A stretch of DNA of 64,000 bases from Tricholoma matsutake (Eukaryota; Basidiomycota; Agaricomycetes; Agaricales; Tricholomataceae): positions 8,432,001 to 8,496,000 of the forward strand of contig AP026548.1 of assembly GCA_026075535.2 (NCBI GenBank). Direction: 5' to 3'. Made by a program: the position numbers and the translations under genes. How positions within the stretch are numbered: the first letter of the stretch is position 1; every line of letters starts with the position of its first letter. Below are positions 21,500 through 32,412 of this stretch, piece by piece. The notes below the pieces were generated by a model that did no database searches, had not been told where the DNA came from, and worked only from the letters and a program-made list of their open reading frames with translations.

Positions 21500-22163
21500 T
21501 GTTACAATTTTCCTTGTAACTCATGGAACCCGACCAACCTGACCAACCCGACGATCCCCTCCAGACAGGAGGCACTCCATGATTCATGCCTAGGGCATGC
21601 CCTTGACACCAGACACACGCACAATGCATGCCGACTGCATGCATTCGATCCCCTTCCCGTGGAAGGCACCCTTTACGCATGGTGACTCCATGCACCCGAA
21701 CCCACTCCCACACATGCTGTGATACAACAGCCTCTTGACATGAGGTCCGTGACGTCGGACTCTCATGATCGACATGCTGCGCCGCAGCACTCCGTGACAT
21801 CGGATGCCTCATGCAAGGCATGAGGCCTATTGTTTCTATTCTTACCTGATACACATCTATCTTTCCAATTGGACAATAAGGACCTCCCTCATAGTATAAG
21901 TACTGCAACTCGTAGTAGGGATGTCCTTAGTTTAGATCTAGGCAATTAACAGCCTTAACTTGCAACTCATGAACTTACTCGAAACCACTAAGGAAGCCCC
22001 TTAGTGCATGAACCTGAACGACTCTACGCAGAAGCCCTGCTAGAGTGCACTACCCATCTTATGTTGGATGCTCTGAGTAAGACTAGTGCCGAACGACTCG
22101 TCGAGGAAGCACCTTGTTGAACGACATCGACTAGATTGAGTGGTTGAGGCTTCACCCTTAACA
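21500..22163 (+). repeat. Solo LTR of the element 1 type, plus orientation (664 bp)
   Basis: It starts TGTTACAATTT and ends CCCTTAACA, with U3 blocks (CCTCATG, GACATCGGATG, CTGCGCCGCAG) shared in reverse with the element 1 LTRs. Flanks ATATT and GTATT differ by one base, fitting a 5-bp duplication. A TATA-like AGTATAAGT lies after the U3 blocks. Confidence 0.75.
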
Positions 22164-23270
22164 GTATTTGTGCTTTGTTGGATTATGGGAACTGGAATGT
22201 AGGGTCAAGTGACATTGTCCGGAGGGTCCCGTGCTTGAACTGGGGCAGGCAACACAAGTCAATAGGACCCACAGGCAATGTTTGTCTCCCTGAGACATTG
22301 TCCAGTTCCTCATTTTTCAGCTTGTGCATGTACGTTTCCCTTTTGATGTCATCTTCTTGAGCTTTTCCTACTTTGATCTTTTCCAACCTAATTAGTCAAC
22401 ATTGTTGATCTTCAGTCAGACCGGTGCAAGAGCATGCATGCGGTGCCATTTTTCTCTTGAGTTTGTATTTAGGTGTCATCCCACCTTTCAAATGGATCAC
22501 CCTTCCTTTTGACGAAAATCACTCTCAGTTTCTAAGTTTTATCTCCTGCTAAGAGGAGATTAAGTTTTCTGCACAAAAAGGTGTAGTACTAAAGTTTTAA
22601 GTCTCTTTAGCTGATTCTCTGTCTTGCAGACCTTCTCTGGACTTAGTCTTCTTGAAGACTAGCCCTTATTACATACAATAACCCTCAAAAACTTGGTTCT
22701 GACCTTTTCCCCTTGCATTTCGGTCTTTGCAACCTTTCAACACCCACCCATGAATGTGTTTATCCCTGTTAATCTTGTTCTCACCTCCCATGGCCACTTC
22801 CTCTGATGCTTCATGTCGAACCCTGTTTCATCCCCTTTTCCTTTCCTACCATGGTCCTTCTGTACTCTATCTGTTGGAGCTCGATGACCCAAACAAGAAC
22901 CCCGCCAATGCTCCATTTTCCCTACCACAGTGGATGGGTGTTGATGATAACTACGATGACCACCTGCATGGCAGGGAAGCAAACAAGATGGCAGGAACAC
23001 ACCACCCGCCTCCAGCCTCATGAGCAATTGCTCATGGGCTGGACTGTGGGTGGAATGATGATGATGATGACCCAGGGGCCAGGACCACCAGCACCAGACA
23101 ACAATGACCACAGCACCAGACAATGATGACTACAGCACTGGCCAACAATGAGGGAGGCAGGCAAGATGGGGGGCAAGACAAAGGGGGGGGGGGGAGACCA
23201 GGGGGAGAGGGAGACCAGGGAGACCAGACAAGGGGGAGGGAGAGGGAGACCAGGGGGAGGGAGACCAAAC
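22164..23270. other. Intergenic stretch with low-complexity DNA
   Basis: No convincing gene. 22740-23130 is CA/GGT-rich and shares the motif GAGCA-TTGCTCA with 28600-28820 in reverse. A purine-rich tract of GGGGGAGGGAGACCA-type repeats fills 23175-23270. Element 2 was inserted at the end of that tract; the tract resumes at 32825. Confidence 0.5.
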
Positions 23271-23931
23271 TGTTAGGGCGACACCCACTATCTGCTAGCT
23301 AAGACCGTGTGGGTTCTCTCTACAAGAAGGGGGCTGGATCCACGTGTGTGATGGGGGGATTGATGGTTTTGATGCAAGGGGTTATTAATAGATGAGTTTG
23401 TTGACAAAGGCCTTTCACACCGAAAGCGTAGCACAAGGCCAGCCTCATAATTTCTCCTTTCTGAAATATAGTTAGAAATTCTTTGTGAAATATTATATTT
23501 GAGACTAAATTTCTACAAACAGAAATTCAAAAAATTACCCATTAGAAATACTGATTTTCATATTTCTAATGGGTAATTTTTTGAATTTCTGTTTGTAGAA
23601 ATTTAGTCTCAAATATAATATTTCACAAAGAATTTCTAACTATATTTCAGAAAGGAGAAATTATGAGGCTGGCCTTGTGTAGGTGGAATACCTAAGAGAA
23701 CACAACTGGGGTCCCCGAGGCATATTTGGGGTTTATATACTATGTTACATATATTGTACATTGTTGTTACCGATGCACTTGTACATGCGCATACATATTG
23801 ATGTGTGCGAAATAAAATTCTCACGCTATCAAAGTGTAGCATCATTTGGCGTCATTTGGCGTAATGTAGCGTAATTCGACATAATAAAATAAAAATAAAA
23901 ATTTATTAGGTAATGGGGTGGTTTCCTAACA
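23271..23931 (-). repeat. 3' LTR of element 2 (661 bp including a MITE)
   Basis: Without the 248-bp MITE and its 3-bp duplication it is 410 bp, against 412 bp for the 5' LTR. The 11-nt self-primer complement AGAACACAACT is intact at 23697-23707. Confidence 0.92.
23432..23679. mobile_element. 248-bp foldback MITE in the 3' LTR of element 2
   Basis: Two arms of about 119 bp are reverse complements around a ~10-nt centre (CTGATTTTCA), and I see no mismatch. Ends are CACAAGGCC and GGCCTTGTG. It is flanked by TAG on both sides (23429-23431, 23680-23682). A CAC...GTG end with a 3-bp duplication fits the CACTA or PIF/Harbinger groups. The 5' LTR lacks it, so it arrived after element 2 integrated. 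No coding capacity. Confidence 0.9.
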
Positions 23932-23944
23932 TTACCCCCCTTTT
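23932..23944 (-). other. Polypurine tract of element 2
   Basis: The minus strand reads AAAAGGGGGGTAA directly before the 3' LTR. Confidence 0.65.
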
Positions 23945-26900
23945 ATGCCTCGACTTCCAGGCGAGAAAATATTGTGTCTGTCCCCTTTGTGAAATTTTGG
24001 TAAGGCCGGAATCTCATCCCCTCATACACCATTCTTGCAATGCAACGCGGAGCATTTGGATTATGTTTAAATAATTGGGCGATCACGTTGCACGCTCGCT
24101 TACAATTCTCTTCAGGCTCCCACAAATCATTTTTGTTGGTATAGTTTTTCCACTTTATTAAGAACTCCAATTTATTCCATCGAAGATGTGAGTCTAGAAT
24201 TTCTTCAACTACATATTCTGGAGCACCTTCTACTATTATCGGAGGTTGTGGAGTAGTTTGTTGGCCAGGAATAGTGGGCGGGCGGTAAGGGTGTAGGCAG
24301 GATACATTAATCTCAGGATCAATCTTGAATGATCGGGGTAATTTTAGCACTACCGCATTAGGTGAGATTACTTTAGAGATCACATATGGGCCAACTTGTT
24401 TCTCCGTGAGTTTCCTCAAAGGTCATGGAATATTCAGGTCCTTGGTACTTAGCCACACCAAGTCACCAACTTTGTACTCTGGAGCGCGTGCTCGAGTATG
24501 ATCCGCGTGTCACATCATGTCATCACGTGCTTTCTTCAATGCCGCCTCTGCTTCCTCTTGTACCTTTTGCATCTTAGATACAAAGTCTTCTACCGACTGT
24601 ACTTTGACTGCCATTCTGGGTTCTACTCCCATGCAAGGATGATATCCATAATTCATGAAAAAGGGTGACATACGAGTAGCTGAATGGAATTTGTTATTGC
24701 AGGAAAATTTGGCAATTGCCAGCCATTCGGGCCAGTTGGTTTGTCAGTAGTTGACAAACATACATAGGTACTGCTCCAACTCCTGGTTCATTCTCTCTGT
24801 CTGCCCATCAGTCTCGGGTGATATGCCGTAGATAATTTAGTTTGAATTCCCAATATGTTGTTCAGTTCTCGCATAAACACAGAAGCAAATTGTGGTCTGC
24901 GATTGGAGATAATAGTATCGGGTAACCCATGTAACCGCCATACCTGATTTAGATAGAGGTGTGCCAAGCCCAATGATGAGGTTTCTGTAGTAGTAGGAAT
25001 AATATGAACCTCCTTTGTGAAGTGGTTGCATACTACAAATATTGCATCGTACCCTTGAGCTTTGGGTAATCCGGTAATAAAATCCACAGATATATCTCGC
25101 CACAGCACTTTAGGTATAGGGATCAGCATTAATTTTCCTGCAGGTTTCTCTGGAAATTTCTTCCCCCTCATGCATGTATCGCATCCATCCACATACCCCA
25201 ACACATACTTTGAAATTCCGGGCCACCAATAATTTCTCATTACTAATTCCATCGTCTTCCATCTTCCTGTGTGTCTGGCAGTCAGTGTATTATGATGTAA
25301 CCAGACAATCTCCCTTCGCAAATCCTGATCCTTCGGTACATACACTTTTCCTCGAAACAACACCAACCCTTGTTCCTCAGCCCATTCATCTCCTTTAATA
25401 TTACCTTTCTTCTCTCCCTTCAGAGCTTTCACAGCTTCCACTACTTCATTGTCCATTTCTGAACATTGTCTAATTTTAGACAACATTTCTGTTTCTGAGC
25501 TGTCTATTAATAGATGCCCTTGACGCATAGCGCAAATGCGAAAGTATTCAGGTTTGAGTAAGGTAACATTCTTATTGTCCTCCTCCACCCCCCTTTTATG
25601 ATCAATACGTCTGGATAATGCATCTGCTTTCCTCATTAAGCTTCCCACTTTGTGGACCAAGTGAAAATTGAAATGCGATAGGAATAGTGCCCAATGCACT
25701 TGCCGGCGATTAAGCTTTTTAGCGGACATGAAGTATTGCAGATGTTGATGATCCATCCAGATCTCAATCTGATGCGTACATCCCTCCAAATAATGCCTCC
25801 ATGCCTCCAACACTCGTATTATCCCCAACATCTCTTTGTCATGCACATCATAATTCCTCTCCACATCATTCAACCCTTGGGACAAATATGCACAAGGATG
25901 CCATTTGTCATCTTCACACAGCATTGATAATACCGCTCCAGTAGCAAAATCGGATGCATCTGATTCCACTCGCAAAGGGCATGTGAAATCTACTGGGGCT
26001 AATATTGGTCCCTCCACAAACTTCCTCTTCAACTCCTCAAACACTGTCTGCTGCTGCTCTCCCCACCTCCACACTACTCCTTTTCGCATAAGGTATGTAA
26101 GGGTGCAGCAATTTTGGAAAAATTGTGCACAAAGCGATGATAATAATTTGCGAGTCCCAAGAAGGCTTGAACCTCCTTGACACAGGTGGGTGCAGGCCAA
26201 TCTGTGATCACCTGTACCTTGATCGGATCCATTTTGATCCCGTCAGGGCTGATCAATAATCCTAGGAACTCAATCTCGCTTGCCCCAAACACACACTTCT
26301 CTGGTTTCAAAAATAGATCATTCTCTGCTAACCTCCATAGCACCTCCTGCACTATCGCCTCATGATTTTCTTCATCCTCTGTGAATATCAGAATGTTGTC
26401 AATAAATATTATTACCATGCCTTTGTCTATTACATCCTTGAAAATGTCGTTCATCATATTTTGAAAGGTCAGGGGACTATTAGTCATCCTAAAAAACATG
26501 ACAAGCAGCTTGAAGGATCCTCGACACGTGGCAAATGCGGCCTTCCACTCATCTCCTTTCTTTATTTGTACATTATTGTATCCCCATTGTAAATCCAATT
26601 TTGTAAAGACCTTGGCTTTTCCCACCTTGTCAATTATTTCTGAGATCAACAGCAGGGGGTACATGTTCTTCACTGTCCACTCATTCAGATACCTATAATC
26701 TGTACACATCCTCTTCCTTTGGTCTTTCTTTGGCACAAAGAATATTGGTGACATCTGCAGTGATTTCAAAGGTCATATGTATCCTTTGCGCAATTGCTCC
26801 TTCAGGAATGCATCCACTTCTTTTTGTTCCATTGGAGATATTGGATATGCCTTTGACTTCTTCAGCACAAACCCTGGCTTTATCTCAATCACAAGATCCC

Positions 26901-27634
26901 ATGGCTTCCACACTGGCATTCACTCAGACTCCTTCTTCTGGAACACTGACAGATATTCATGATACACCTTTGGTACCCACTCCTCCACTGGCTTCTCCAC
27001 CTTCATGATATTCTTGTCCCATGACTGTCCTCCACAAATTGCTCTAAAGGTTTGCTTCTGCTCTTCTTTCTCAATCATGATTGGAACTTCCCCATCTGGC
27101 ATTTCCTCATCCTCCACTTCCTCCATTGTAACAGAATACTTCCTCGGATGTTCTTTCTCTCTCTTTTTCCTTTTTTCCTTCTTCATCTTCCTCTCATACA
27201 CATTACATTCCTTAGGACAACGAGTCATTTGTACTTTCCCAGTTTTCCAATCAATTTCAGGATTATGCTTCTGTAACCACAGACATCCTATTATCAGATT
27301 GGTTTTCCCAAGATGGCACACTTCGAATATGGCTCGCTCCTGATGCTCCTGATACTTTAGTACCATAGTCACCTCCTCCTTGATAGTTCCTCCACGATTG
27401 ACTGTTCCATCAATATTGTACACCATTATAGGTTTTGCCAGCTTGCATGTGCTAATACCGTTTCCAGTAATTAAGGACCAATTAATGAATAATCCTGTAG
27501 CACCACTATCAAGCAACACTTCCACATCAATCACTGCATGTGTGTCCACTGTCTTCAGTCCCACAGTCAAGGTGATTTCAGGTTCTATTTGCACAGAGCA
27601 AATAAAGAATTTAGGGGTTTTCAGCTGAACTTTA
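23943..27634 (-). pseudogene. Pol of element 2: protease, RT, RNase H, integrase, chromodomain
   Basis: Protease motif LLDSGAT is near 27510. RT is open from 26769 with FIDN where YMDD is expected, so the second catalytic Asp is Asn. RNase H follows (VESDASDFATGAVL). Integrase HHCC is near 25280-25180, with DFITGLP and IISNRRPQF; the second catalytic Asp is Asn. The chromodomain is at about 24220-24070 (FLIKWKNYTNKNDLWEPE), followed by an FRPYQNF tail. Frame changes lie near 26090 and 24790, and TGA codons near 26920, 26770, 24750, 24510 and 24420 stand at Arg positions. The enzyme set would copy and integrate the element; this copy cannot. Confidence 0.9.
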
Positions 27635-27812
27635 CACTGCCCCACATAGTCCTGGAGGAATCCTGGTAGTCCTACCAGGACTCACCAGGACTCACCAGGA
27701 ATCCAGTGAGACTCAGTACCCTAAAGTCATACCATAATGGAAAGTCAATTTACAAGTTTCAGGTGCTTCGGACTTCATGAATTTCACAAAGTACCTACAA
27801 AATAAACTTGTT

Positions 27813-27897
27813 CAGAGGAGGGATTGAACTCTAGAACTCATGATCAAGAATCATATGACAAACCAAACAAGTGCTTAACCAGTTGAGCCACAGGAGA
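27813..27897 (-). repeat. tRNA-derived (SINE-like) module, left side of the 2.24-kb element
   Basis: On the minus strand an A box TGGCTCAACTGG (27890-27879) fits the pol III consensus fully. A B box-like AGTTCAATCC lies at 27830-27821, and TTTATTTTG follows. No tRNA cloverleaf closes. Confidence 0.55.
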
Positions 27898-28029
27898 ATT
27901 ATTAGCTGCAATATAAAAGTGTATTTATACCCTCAAACTCTAACTTAGGTATTTCTCTCTTGAAGCTCACAATTAAGATCAAATAAATCCAACGCGAGGG
28001 ATACACCATTAATTACATAAAAAAAAAAC

Positions 28030-28231
28030 CTCCCCCACACAAGGTGTGAGGGGGAGTCCTACAAATATATACATATAAAACTAATCTCCCCTCGTGTCGA
28101 ATGCGAGGGGAGCACTACAATTATAAAGAAAAAGAACGAAAAACCCCTCACCCATGTAAAACATGGGCGAGGGGGAAGGTATTACCATAAATGAAAAATG
28201 AAAAACTGCCCCATGCAAAATGCGGGGGCAG
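28030..28231. repeat. Array of four short GC-rich hairpins
   Basis: Palindromes at 28030-28056, 28086-28112, 28144-28175 and 28206-28231 each pair a C-rich arm with a G-rich arm over a short loop. For example, the second is CTCCCCTCG/CGAGGGGAG with a 9-nt loop. They are separated by A/T-rich linkers of about 30 bp. Arms differ in sequence but keep the pattern CCCC...GGGG, so the structure rather than the sequence looks kept. Confidence 0.65.
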
Positions 28232-28890
28232 CCTGGTGAGTTGTGCCTGTCGTCCTGTCCCCATCATCCTGGGTGCCGGGCCTTCATTGTCGCTGTCCTT
28301 GTCATTGCTGTCCTGGGTGTCATTTCCATGCTGCTCCTGGTTGTGCCCTTCCTGGGGGCATCATTTCTGTGCTGCTCCTGGTTGTGCCCTTCCTGGTTGT
28401 CGTTGCCATCCTGGCCATCTCCCGCTGTTGCATTCCTTGTTGCTGGTGTCCTGTTGTCGTTGTGTGGTTGTCTCCATCCTTGCACCCATTTGTTGTCATG
28501 GCTTTGCTGTTGCTGTCCTGGCGGTGTTGTGTTCCCTGGTGCTGGTGTCCTGTTGTCGTTGCGTGGTCGTCTCCTTCCTTCCACCCCTCCTTCCACCCTG
28601 CGAGCAGTTGCTCACAGCAGCAGTGCTGGGTCATGCTTGTCGTCCGTTGTCCTCCCTGTCCCATTGTTTTCGTGGTCGTCTGTTGTCCTCCCGTCCTTGT
28701 CTTGCCACCCCGCTGCTCTCATCATTTTGGGCCTTGCCACCCTGCTGCTCTCGTCATTTGCGGCTCCTCATCTCTGTCTCTGTGGTCCTCATTGTCGCTC
28801 CCCATTTCCACCCCGCAAGCAGCTGCTCACAGTGGTGGAGGGTGCAGTGGCGGTGGTGGGTCACATCATACAATGAGAAACTATAAAAAT
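28200..28890. other. Low-complexity block inside the 2.24-kb element
   Basis: G/C/T-rich repeats of TGTCGTTGT, TGCTCCTGGTTGTGCCC and GAGCAGTTGCTCAC. Long ORFs exist in all three plus frames and on minus because stop codons are rare in this composition; none has a domain. Confidence 0.55.
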
Positions 28891-29410
28891 TCAAAAGAAA
28901 ACTAATATTAATCAAAAAAGAATGAAACGAACAAAAAAAAAACTTACCTGGGGCCAGCCTTCCCTCTCTGCATCGTCGTTCTTTGTTTGTTGTTTGTTGT
29001 TTGTTGTTTGTTGTCTGTCATCTGTCATCTGTTGCTTGCTCGTTGTTCTTCATTTGTCATTTGGTGTCTTGTTGTCATGATATAGTTAGAACCTAAAGAG
29101 GGAAAGAAAATATTAGTTAGTTCAATAAAAAAAAAGTAAAAAACATTACCTGGGCCCCAAATGACATCTGTTGTTGTTTTGGCCTGAGGTGGTTCAAATG
29201 CAGCCATTGGCGGCATTAGACGAAGTGGTGGTGGCCATAGGAGCAGTGGCGACAGGTGTTGATGGAGGGGAGGTGGTGGAAGGGAGGTGGCATCATCGTC
29301 GAGAGTGGTGATGATGGTGGATGATGAGCTGGCAATGTTGATATGCGGCTGTGTGCTTTGTCATGCACAGCCACCCCAATGGTACCTAGAACAGTAAGTG
29401 GACATACCTC

Positions 29411-29495
29411 ATAAGTCTATCTGGTGTAGTGGTTATATTGGCTGTGTCAAAATGTTGTTGTCTCATGCCTAGGGTTCAATTCCAGCTCATGTCAT
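29411..29495 (+). repeat. tRNA-derived (SINE-like) module, right side of the 2.24-kb element
   Basis: A box-like TGGTGTAGTGG (29422-29432) and B box GGGTTCAATTCC (29472-29483), then TTTATTTTATTATTT. It is inverted relative to the module at 27813, so both point outward. Confidence 0.55.
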
Positions 29496-29519
29496 TTATT
29501 TTATTATTTAGTAGTAGTG

Positions 29520-29690
29520 AGGACTCCTGGATTCCTGGTGAGTCCTGGTGAGTCCTGGTGAGTCCTAGTGAGTCCTGGTGAGTCCTAGTGAGTCCTGGTG
29601 AGTCCTAGTGAGTCCTGGTGAGTCCTGATGAGTCATACAGAGTCCTGGTTACTCTTATAGAGTCCTACAGGATTCCTGGTCAGTCCCCCC
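29520..29690 (+). repeat. Decanucleotide satellite GTGAGTCCTG
   Basis: At least ten near-perfect tandem copies with period 10, then a degraded tail toward the right terminal inverted repeat. Inverted copies (CAGGACTCAC) are at 27675-27705. Confidence 0.85.
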
Positions 29691-29879
29691 AGATTCCTGA
29701 GAGTCCAAGTCCTGGGGAATTCCTGGAATAGTACCAGGAAGAGCCTGATTTACCAGGAATATACCAGGACTGAACCAGGAATCCCACTGGAGGGAAAACA
29801 GCCAGGAATGCAACATTTGGTGACCAATGGCTGTGGCAGGGATAACCAGGATTCCTCCAGGAATACATGGGGCAGTGTA

Positions 29880-30033
29880 AAGAGCTCGTTTTCGGAAAAA
29901 GTGCTCGGCAATTTTCTTGGTCACATGATTTGCAACAGTTGTACTCCTCGATTTCCTTTTCTGATTTACTCTGGGTTTCCTCGGATACTAATACATTGTA
30001 ACGATTCTGGGTCACCAATGGGGAAACCTTCAC
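29880..30033 (-). pseudogene. N-terminal end of the protease/pol frame of element 2
   Basis: Opens in the -1 frame relative to gag just past the gag stop, with a Cys-containing stretch (EEYNCCKSCDQENC). It is cut at 29880 by the 2.24-kb element and continues at 27634. Confidence 0.55.
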
Positions 30034-31951
30034 TGGGACTCTTCCACAATATTCTTCTGCTTGCCTTCCTCTGGCTTCACTTCCTCGATTGTAGCTTCCC
30101 TAATCTTTCTTTTCTGCCTACAATTCCTAGCGATGTGTCCTAACTGCCCACAGTTAAAACATTTAAGTGGGGCTCGTCTCCCCGCTTGATCAACCTCCAT
30201 TGCCTCTGCTGGTGCTGCTGACTCCATAACTATAGGTGTCACTGCCATGGCCAGTGGCTGTGCCCTCGGAGCTTGTGCCTGAGGCGCCTTTCCTTTCTCG
30301 GACTTTCCTCCCGATGGCTTTCCAAATCTACTACTTCTGTACATCAACTTTGACTCTGCCTGTTCCTGCCAATATTGCTGGTCAAGGTGCATTGCCCAAT
30401 TATACCACTCATCCAACTTCTCTGGCATAGAAGGTAGTTGGTAGATAGACTTGAATAAAGAGGGATTTAATCCTGCTTTCAAAAACTCTACCAATGCAGC
30501 TTCTCCCATATCTGTTTGCAAAGCTTCTGCTTTGAACTGCAAAATAAATTCATCTGCCATTAGGGAACCTTGGTGCATGGTCTTTAATTTAGCATTGGCT
30601 GTCGCCTTTGGATTAGGGTCTCCAAACTGTGCCTCCAATCTCTCCAGAAATTTCTTGAAGGTTGCAAATGGTTTATTTCCTGCAGCAATTTGATTAATAG
30701 CCTCGTTTCTCCAGAACTGTGCTTTCCCCCCCTGAATGTATGAGAGAGCAAACATAATCCTAGACTCGGCTAGTGTTTTAAGGTCTGGTTAAGTCCGGTT
30801 TTTTACGTCTAAATGGGGCAACCGGAACTGCAACCGGTCCAGGACTGATCCATATATTGATGGACCGCAACCGGACCGCATAGGACCGGTCCAAACCGGT
30901 TTTTTGTTGTAAAATTTGTTGTGCCAATACAACCTATCTGTTTCTCAATAACTATTACGCGGACGGTTTAATCGTTATGTAGACACCTGGACATTGTAAT
31001 TCCCCGGCAATTGGTTCAAATTTTAAGAGATTTCATTAAGATCTGACTGAGATATGACCAGAACAAAAGTACATTGTATTACATCTTGTAGTTTGTAGTT
31101 TGTAGTTTGTAGTTTGTCATGTGTATTTACAACTTGTCAGGGGTGTTAAATGAATAAAATGCACATGGTACAAACATTTATGTATGTTATTCCTTTGCCC
31201 TGGATAATGTCCAATTGTGCCCAATATTTTTGTAGCACAAGGTATAAGCAGTACAATCACAACTCCTCAAATCATGACAAAATACTCACATCAAAATGTA
31301 TTTGGTCATATCTCTCTCAGTTCTTAACCGTTTTCGATGATCCAGGGAGCGAAATTGATGGGATTATGTGTGGAAATGTGGGAGTATAGCTCACGTAACA
31401 TATGCACCAGTTGCAACTGGTTTAAACCGGTTTTCATCGGTTCAATGATATTCTTTAAAGTGAAAGACTGGCAACTGGACTGCAAAAGACCAGTCCTATA
31501 AATAGACACCTGGTTAACCGGACTTCGGTTCAGTTTGGTTCAGTTTCGGTTTTTTCCGGTTCATAGGACCGGACCTTTAAACACTAGACTCAGCTGTACA
31601 AAATTCTGGCTTCCTCCCATGGATGTACAATACTATGGAGCTGATGAAGGATTTTGTATCCTCCATGGTACCGTCAAAGATTTGCAGGGACATGTACTTA
31701 GGTAAGCATGCTTTTCCATTTCTGGATTTCTCCACCGTCTCATCCTCCTGTGACATCCACTCCACCATCTCCTCCATCTCATCATCTCTTTCTACTGTTG
31801 TCTCTGGCTGTAATTCTGCTTGTCTGGGCTGTGATGCTGCCAACACTGACACTAATTGCAACATTTGCGCTGCAAGCACATCAATTTTTGCCTCTAGTGC
31901 TGGTGTGGGAACAGGATTAGGGCCAGGCTTAGAAGTTGAGGTTTTGGACAT
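30030..31951 (-). pseudogene. Gag of element 2, split by a hAT-like element
   Basis: ATG at 31949-31951. The N-terminal part (31951-31587) is Pro/Glu-rich and ends in a gag start motif. The rest (30770-30030) has the Gypsy gag core (FLERLEAQFGDP, FLKAGLNPSLF) and a complete CCHC knuckle CFNCGQLGHIARNC, followed by a basic/acidic tail. It stops with TGA at 30030-30032. The hAT-like insert and its duplication interrupt it between Glu-Ser and Arg-Ile-Met. Confidence 0.85.
30771..31586. mobile_element. 816-bp hAT-like non-autonomous element in gag of element 2
   Basis: Terminal inverted repeats TAGTGTTTTAAGG and CCTTTAAACACTA (the right end in plus orientation). Eight-bp duplications GACTCGGC (30763-30770) and GACTCAGC (31587-31594) differ by one CpG-type change. 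An 8-bp duplication and TAGTGTT ends fit hAT. The interior is rich in ACCGG/CCGGT inverted motifs and a TTTGTAG microsatellite (31083-31117). No transposase. Confidence 0.8.
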
Positions 31952-32399
31952 AATGGTAAAATCTGTGATGAATCACTTCAACAAATTCAGGATTTGTTCT
32001 TCGAAACCTCTCCAAATGTTTATGGGTCACGTGATCATTCATCATTTGTCGGGCACCTATTTTGACACTTCGGATCAATAACCCTTCCAACAGTGCCTGA
32101 TCTCGGAGATAACACTGAATTTGGCTTGTAACCAAAATAGTCATCTGAATAGAGTGATTTAAATTGTAACTAAACCAGATCCAATCAGTTGTCTGGTTGC
32201 AGCTGTCCTAATGACGAGTGCTGCCTCTCGATCACTGGTGGTCGCAATGTAAGACGAGGCCTGGCGTCAGCTTCTGAAAGAAAAGGTAGATTATGTATAT
32301 ACAAGTACTTCTGGCTTGTGCCAAAAGGATGAGTAATTGGATGTGGTGCAGTGAAACAATGATGTATGCACAAGTAAGAGAAGGTGCACTGATATGGGA

Positions 32400-32410
32400 A
32401 GTTGTGTTCT
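32400..32410 (-). other. Self-priming primer-binding site of element 2
   Basis: Two bases inside the 5' LTR the minus strand reads AGAACACAACT. The same 11 bases occur on the plus strand of the 3' LTR (23697-23707), so the transcript 5' end AGTTGTGTTCT is complementary. In the 5' LTR (32588-32598) one base has changed (C to T). Confidence 0.75.
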
Positions 32411-32412
32411 TC

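Larger units (their letters stand above)
27635..29877. mobile_element. 2.24-kb non-autonomous DNA element inserted in the protease of element 2
   Basis: Ends are inverted repeats of about 33 bp, starting CACTGCCCCA, containing TCCTGGAGGAATCCTGG on the inner side. TA stands on both sides (27633-27634, 29878-29879), which fits a Tc1/mariner-like TA duplication. Subterminal decamers GTGAGTCCTG (right) appear inverted at the left end. It contains four short hairpins (28030-28231), a G/C-rich low-complexity block open in many frames, a TTGT microsatellite and two outward-placed tRNA-like modules. No transposase was seen. Removal leaves a one-base mismatch in the host frame. Confidence 0.75.

Noticed and set aside
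28191..28905. Three overlapping plus-strand ORFs of 218-231 codons
   Set aside because: All three frames and a minus frame are open over the same GC/T-rich repeats; Cys/Pro/Leu-rich readings without domains are a composition effect.
29520..29690. CRISPR-like regular repeat
   Set aside because: Plain decanucleotide tandem repeat without spacers, in a eukaryotic transposon.
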